Shown: positions 60,903 to 64,000 of the stretch, in pieces | How positions within the stretch are numbered: position 1 is the first letter of the stretch | Layout of the letters: each line of letters starts with the position of its first letter | DNA from: Mesorhizobium amorphae CCNWGS0123 | GTDB lineage: Bacteria; Pseudomonadota; Alphaproteobacteria; Rhizobiales; Rhizobiaceae | Assembly: GCF_001686985.1 (NCBI RefSeq) | Contig: NZ_CP015318.1 | Span: 4,152,001 to 4,216,000 of the forward strand | Length of the DNA stretch: 64,000 nucleotides | Direction: 5' to 3' | Translations under genes and position numbers: made by a program | Notes under the pieces: generated by a model | Database searches by the model: none | What the model saw: the letters and a program-made list of their open reading frames with translations, nothing else | What the model was told of the DNA's origin: nothing

Positions 60903-61736
60903 TTAGCTCTTGCGCTGATGGCGCGAGCGCAGGATGAACTTGTCGGTCGCCTTGTTGGACCGCGTCTTCTTGCCCTTGGTCGGCTTGCCCCAGGGCGAAA
61001 CCGGATGGCGGCCACCCGAGGTGCGGCCTTCGCCGCCGCCATGCGGATGGTCGACCGGGTTCATGGTCACGCCGCGATTGTGCGGGCGCTTGCCGCGCCA
61101 CACGGTGCGGCCTGCCTTGCCGTCATTGATGTTGCCGTGGTCGGGGTTCGACACCGCGCCGACGGTCGCCATGCAGGAGCCGTGCACGACGCGCTGCTCA
61201 CCCGAGTTGAGGCGCAGGATCGCCATGCCCTGGTCGCGGCCGACAAGCTGGGCGTAGCCGCCCGCCGAACGGGCAACCTGGGCGCCCTTGCCCGGCTTCA
61301 GCTCGATGTTGTGGACGATCGTGCCAACCGGCATCGAGGCCAGCGGCATCGCATTGCCCGGCTTCACGTCGACCGCTTCGCCGGCCACGATCTTGTCGCC
61401 GGCGGCAAGGCGCTGCGGGGCGATGATGTAGGACAGCTCGCCATCGTCGTACTTGATCAGAGCGATGAAGGCGCTGCGGTTCGGATCGTATTCAATGCGC
61501 TCGACCGTGCCGACGACGTCGAACTTGCGACGCTTGAAGTCGATAATGCGGTACGTACGCTTGTGACCGCCGCCGATGAAGCGAGCCGTGATGCGGCCGT
61601 GATTGTTGCGGCCGCCCGACTTGGTCAGGCCTTCGGTCAGGCCCTTGACGGGCTTGCCCTTGTAGAGGCCCGAGCGGTCGACGATGACCAGCTGGCGGGT
61701 GCTCGGCGTTACCGGGTTGAATTTCTTAAGTGCCAT
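60903..61736 (-). CDS. rplB: 50S ribosomal protein L2
   Basis: A 277-residue L2. KGLTEGLTKSGGRNNHGRITARFIGGGHKR, the peptidyl-transferase-centre signature MNPVDHPHGGGEGR with its key His, and the C-terminal basic end are seen. It follows rplW by 22 bp. Confidence 0.98.
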   Translation of the reverse strand: MALKKFNPVTPSTRQLVIVDRSGLYKGKPVKGLTEGLTKSGGRNNHGRITARFIGGGHKRTYRIIDFKRRKFDVVGTVERIEYDPNRSAFIALIKYDDGELSYIIAPQRLAAGDKIVAGEAVDVKPGNAMPLASMPVGTIVHNIELKPGKGAQVARSAGGYAQLVGRDQGMAILRLNSGEQRVVHGSCMATVGAVSNPDHGNINDGKAGRTVWRGKRPHNRGVTMNPVDHPHGGGEGRTSGGRHPVSPWGKPTKGKKTRSNKATDKFILRSRHQRKS

Positions 61737-61758
61737 TGTCCTGTCCTCGCGGCCTAGC

Positions 61759-62052
61759 TCAGAGACCCGTCGCGACGTCGATCGACTGGCCGTCGGCCAG
61801 CGTCACAACCGCCTTCTTGACGTCGCTCTGGCGGCCGATCGTGCCGCGGAAGCGCTTGATCTTGCCCTTGCGGACAAGCGTGTTCACGGCCATCACCTTG
61901 ACGCCAAACAGCGCTTCGACAGCGGCCTTGATTTCCGGCTTCGACGCCTTCTTGGCGACGTTGAAGACGACCTGGTTCTGCTCGGAAGCCATGGTCGACT
62001 TTTCGGTGATCGCCGGCGAGACGATCACGTCGTAGTGACGAAGGTCGGTCAT
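61759..62052 (-). CDS. rplW: 50S ribosomal protein L23
   Basis: A 97-residue L23. YDVIVSPAITEKSTMASEQNQVVF and VEALFGVKVMAVNTLVRKGKIKRFRGTIGRQSDVKKAVV match the family. Its ATG overlaps the rplD stop (ATGA). It forms the docking site for trigger factor and SRP at the tunnel exit. Confidence 0.97.
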   Translation of the reverse strand: MTDLRHYDVIVSPAITEKSTMASEQNQVVFNVAKKASKPEIKAAVEALFGVKVMAVNTLVRKGKIKRFRGTIGRQSDVKKAVVTLADGQSIDVATGL

Positions 62053-62669
62053 TTGAAGCGCTCCTCGAGAGCCTCGACGGCGGCCTTCGAAAGGACCAGC
62101 GTGCCGCGGCGCAGAATGTCGTAGACGTTGATGCCCTGGATGGGCAGCACGTCGATGTTCGGGATGTTGGTCGCCGCCAGCTTGAAGTTCTGGTCAAGCT
62201 CGGCGCCGCCGATCACCAAGGCGTTGGTCAGGCCGAGCGTCGCGAAATTCGCGATCAGCGCCTTCGTCTTGGCCTCGGTCAGCTTCAGCTCGTCGATGAC
62301 GATGATCGAAGCGCTCTTGGCCTTGGCCGAGAGAGCATGCTTGAGGCCGAGCGCGCGAACCTTTTTCGGCAGGTCATGCTCGTGGCTGCGAACGACCGGC
62401 CCGTGGGCCTTGCCGCCGCCGCGGAACTGCGGAGCGCGTGCCGAATGGTGCCGGGCGCGGCCCGTACCCTTCTGCTTGTACATCTTGGCGCCGGTGCGCG
62501 CGATCTCGGCGCGGCCCTTGGCCTTGTGCGTGCCCTGCTGCTTCTTGGCCAGCTGCCAGCGCACGACGCGCTGCAGGATGTCCTCGCGCGGATCAAGGCC
62601 GAAAATCTCCTCGGAGAGTTTCACCTTGCCGGCGTCCTTGCCGCCCAGCGTTGTGATCTTGAGGTCCAT
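62049..62669 (-). CDS. rplD: 50S ribosomal protein L4
   Basis: A 206-residue L4. The extended tunnel loop GTGRARHHSARAPQFRGGG is at about residues 68-86, and the globular domain ends EALEERFK. The ATG at 62669 shares one base with the rplC stop. In many bacteria L4 represses the S10 operon; whether it does so here is not visible. It overlaps rplW by 4 bp. Confidence 0.97.
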   Translation of the reverse strand: MDLKITTLGGKDAGKVKLSEEIFGLDPREDILQRVVRWQLAKKQQGTHKAKGRAEIARTGAKMYKQKGTGRARHHSARAPQFRGGGKAHGPVVRSHEHDLPKKVRALGLKHALSAKAKSASIIVIDELKLTEAKTKALIANFATLGLTNALVIGGAELDQNFKLAATNIPNIDVLPIQGINVYDILRRGTLVLSKAAVEALEERFK

Positions 62670-63397
62670 TATTCCGCTCCCTCTGTGGCCGGGGCATCGT
62701 TCTTGGCGCCACTTTCGGCAGCAACGGCACGGATCGCGGCAGGCTTCGGCGCATTGGCCGGCAGCGCAACCTTGGCCGCGTCGCGGACCAGGATCCATGC
62801 ACCCTTCGAACCGGGAACCGCACCGCGGATCAGGATCAGGCCGCGGTCGGCGTCGGTCGAAACGATCTCGACATTCTGCGTGGTGACGCGGGTGTCGCCC
62901 ATGTGGCCAGCCATATGCTTGCCCTTGAACACCTTGCCCGGGTCCTGGCGCTGGCCGGTCGAGCCGTGCGTACGGTGCGAGACCGAGTTACCGTGCGTCG
63001 CGCGGCCGCCACCCATGTGGTGACGCTTGATGACGCCCTGGAAACCCTTGCCGATCGTCGTGCCGGTCACATCGACCTTCTGGCCGACGACGAAGTGCTC
63101 GACCGTAATCTCGGCACCGACATCGATCATGTTGTCGGCGGAGACGCGGAACTCGGCGACCTTCGCCTTCGGCTCGACGGAAGCGGTCGCGAAATGGCCG
63201 CGCATCGCCTTCGACGTGTTCTTCACCTTGGCAAGGCCAACGCCGAGCTGGACGGCGGTATAGCCGTTCTTCTCCTGCGTGCGCTGCGCCACGACCTGGC
63301 AGTTCTCCATCTGGAGAACGGTGACGGGAACATGCTCCCCGGCATCATTATAGATGCGGGTCATTCCCACCTTCTTTGCAATCACACCTGAACGCAT
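62669..63397 (-). CDS. rplC: 50S ribosomal protein L3
   Basis: A 242-residue L3. MRSGVIAKKVGMTRIYNDAG opens the protein, and FQGVIKRHHMGGGRATHGNSVSHRTHGSTGQRQDPGKVFKGKHMAGHMG is the family core (quoted by block only). The C-terminal 30 residues are Ala-rich and extra. The ATG at 63397 fits the family start. It follows rpsJ by 61 bp. Confidence 0.97.
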   Translation of the reverse strand: MRSGVIAKKVGMTRIYNDAGEHVPVTVLQMENCQVVAQRTQEKNGYTAVQLGVGLAKVKNTSKAMRGHFATASVEPKAKVAEFRVSADNMIDVGAEITVEHFVVGQKVDVTGTTIGKGFQGVIKRHHMGGGRATHGNSVSHRTHGSTGQRQDPGKVFKGKHMAGHMGDTRVTTQNVEIVSTDADRGLILIRGAVPGSKGAWILVRDAAKVALPANAPKPAAIRAVAAESGAKNDAPATEGAE

Positions 63398-63458
63398 CGG
63401 TTCAATTCCTTTAGAGTTCCGGGCCAGGGGCACCGCCCCTTACCGCGCTCTCATTCCC

Positions 63459-63767
63459 TTAGAGCTTGATCTCGACGTCCACACCGGCGGCCAGATCGAG
63501 CTTCATCAAAGCATCGACCGTCTGCGGGGTCGGATCGACGATGTCGAGCAGACGCTTGTGCGTGCGCATCTCGAACTGCTCGCGGCTCTTCTTGTCGACG
63601 TGAGGCGACCGGTTGACCGTAAACTTTTCGATCCGCGTCGGCAGCGGAATGGGGCCGCGGACGTTGGCGCCGGTGCGCTTGGCCGTCGACACGATTTCCC
63701 GTGTCGAGGCGTCGAGCACCCGGTGATCAAACGCCTTCAGGCGGATGCGGATATTCTGTCCGTTCAT
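63459..63767 (-). CDS. rpsJ: 30S ribosomal protein S10
   Basis: A 102-residue S10. IRIRLKAFDHRVLDASTREIV and the PLPTRIEKFTVNRSPHVDKKSREQFEMRTHKRL blocks are typical. It is first in the S10 operon and follows the tuf gene, with about 70 bp between. Confidence 0.98.
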   Translation of the reverse strand: MNGQNIRIRLKAFDHRVLDASTREIVSTAKRTGANVRGPIPLPTRIEKFTVNRSPHVDKKSREQFEMRTHKRLLDIVDPTPQTVDALMKLDLAAGVDVEIKL

Positions 63768-63836
63768 GCGTCACTTCCTTGTTCTGGCGCGGCGCGGGCA
63801 ACTTCCGCGCCCGCGACAGATCGGTTTAAGTCCAAA

Positions 63837-64000
63837 TTACTCTTTGATGGTGACGACGATGCCGGCACCGACGGTGCGGCCGCCTTCACGGATGGCGAAG
63901 CGCAGCTTCTCTTCCATGGCGATCGGCACGATCAGCTCGACATCGACCGTGATGTTGTCGCCGGGCATCACCATCTCGGTGCCTTCCGGCAGCGACACGA
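63837..64000 (-). CDS. tuf: Elongation factor Tu, C-terminal end, 5' part outside window
   Basis: The last 53 residues of EF-Tu are visible: SLPEGTEMVMPGDNITVDVE, then LIVPIAMEEKLRFAIREGGRTVGAGIVVTIKE before a TAA. This is domain 3 of the elongation factor that brings aminoacyl-tRNA to the ribosome. Its position upstream of rpsJ is the usual str/S10 junction. Most of the gene lies beyond the window. Confidence 0.97.
   Translation of the reverse strand, partial: VSLPEGTEMVMPGDNITVDVELIVPIAMEEKLRFAIREGGRTVGAGIVVTIKE

Overview
The window is an ordinary, high-GC, gene-dense stretch of chromosome from an alphaproteobacterium of the Rhizobiales, most like Mesorhizobium or a close relative. This rests on several features seen together: a pdhA-pdhB-pdhC-lpd operon with a lipoyl domain on PdhB; two glutamine synthetases (a GlnB-GlnA pair and a eukaryote-type GSII with a divergent DUF2735 gene); a rarA-crcB-rluA-ATP12 neighbourhood next to a DegQ protease and rplQ; and dispersed palindromic repeats of rhizobial type. 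No phage, insertion sequence, CRISPR array, tRNA or rRNA gene was recognised.

Layout. 1-6.4 kb (minus): pyruvate dehydrogenase operon reading pdhA, pdhB, pdhC, a small membrane protein, an SGNH esterase and lpd (cut by the window edge), preceded by ftsB. 6.5-11.5 kb: enolase, a 40-residue lipoprotein, a PRC-barrel protein, dodecin, KDO-8-phosphate synthase with a glyoxalase-like gene, and three small proteins. 11.8-20.6 kb: cyclopropane fatty acid synthase, a Tat-exported cyclic-nucleotide phosphodiesterase, type II NADH dehydrogenase, 5-formyl-THF cyclo-ligase, and a divergent Lrp regulator/alanine dehydrogenase pair. 20.7-29.2 kb: a DapB-like reductase with altered active-site residues, an OmpA-type protein, a GNAT/sulfurtransferase/AlaX/cysteine synthase run, an SDR, an alpha/beta hydrolase and a DEAD-type helicase. 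29.6-35.8 kb: propionyl-CoA carboxylase beta, a GT9 glycosyltransferase, a large secreted cysteine-rich protein with a CXXCH haem motif, and NAD(P)HX repair enzyme. 36-39.8 kb: the nitrogen assimilation block, with sigma-54 promoters in front of both glnBA and glnII. 39.8-49 kb: an MHS-type transporter with a large extracytoplasmic insertion, ATP12 chaperone, DMT transporter, RluA synthase, CrcB, an Asp/Asn hydroxylase, RarA and DegQ. 49.2-64 kb (minus): the S10-spc-alpha ribosomal protein supercluster from tuf (partial) to rplQ, with secY, adk and rpoA.

Most genes are housekeeping. I did not find a convincing undescribed multi-gene system. The points most worth a second look are small: a motif shared by the two glutamine synthetase control regions, a heptamer-built inverted repeat between rpsM and rpsK, a gene-free interval bounded by two opposed terminators after ald, a DapB paralogue lacking the catalytic histidine pair, an extracytoplasmic insertion in a transporter, and the secreted CXXCH protein.
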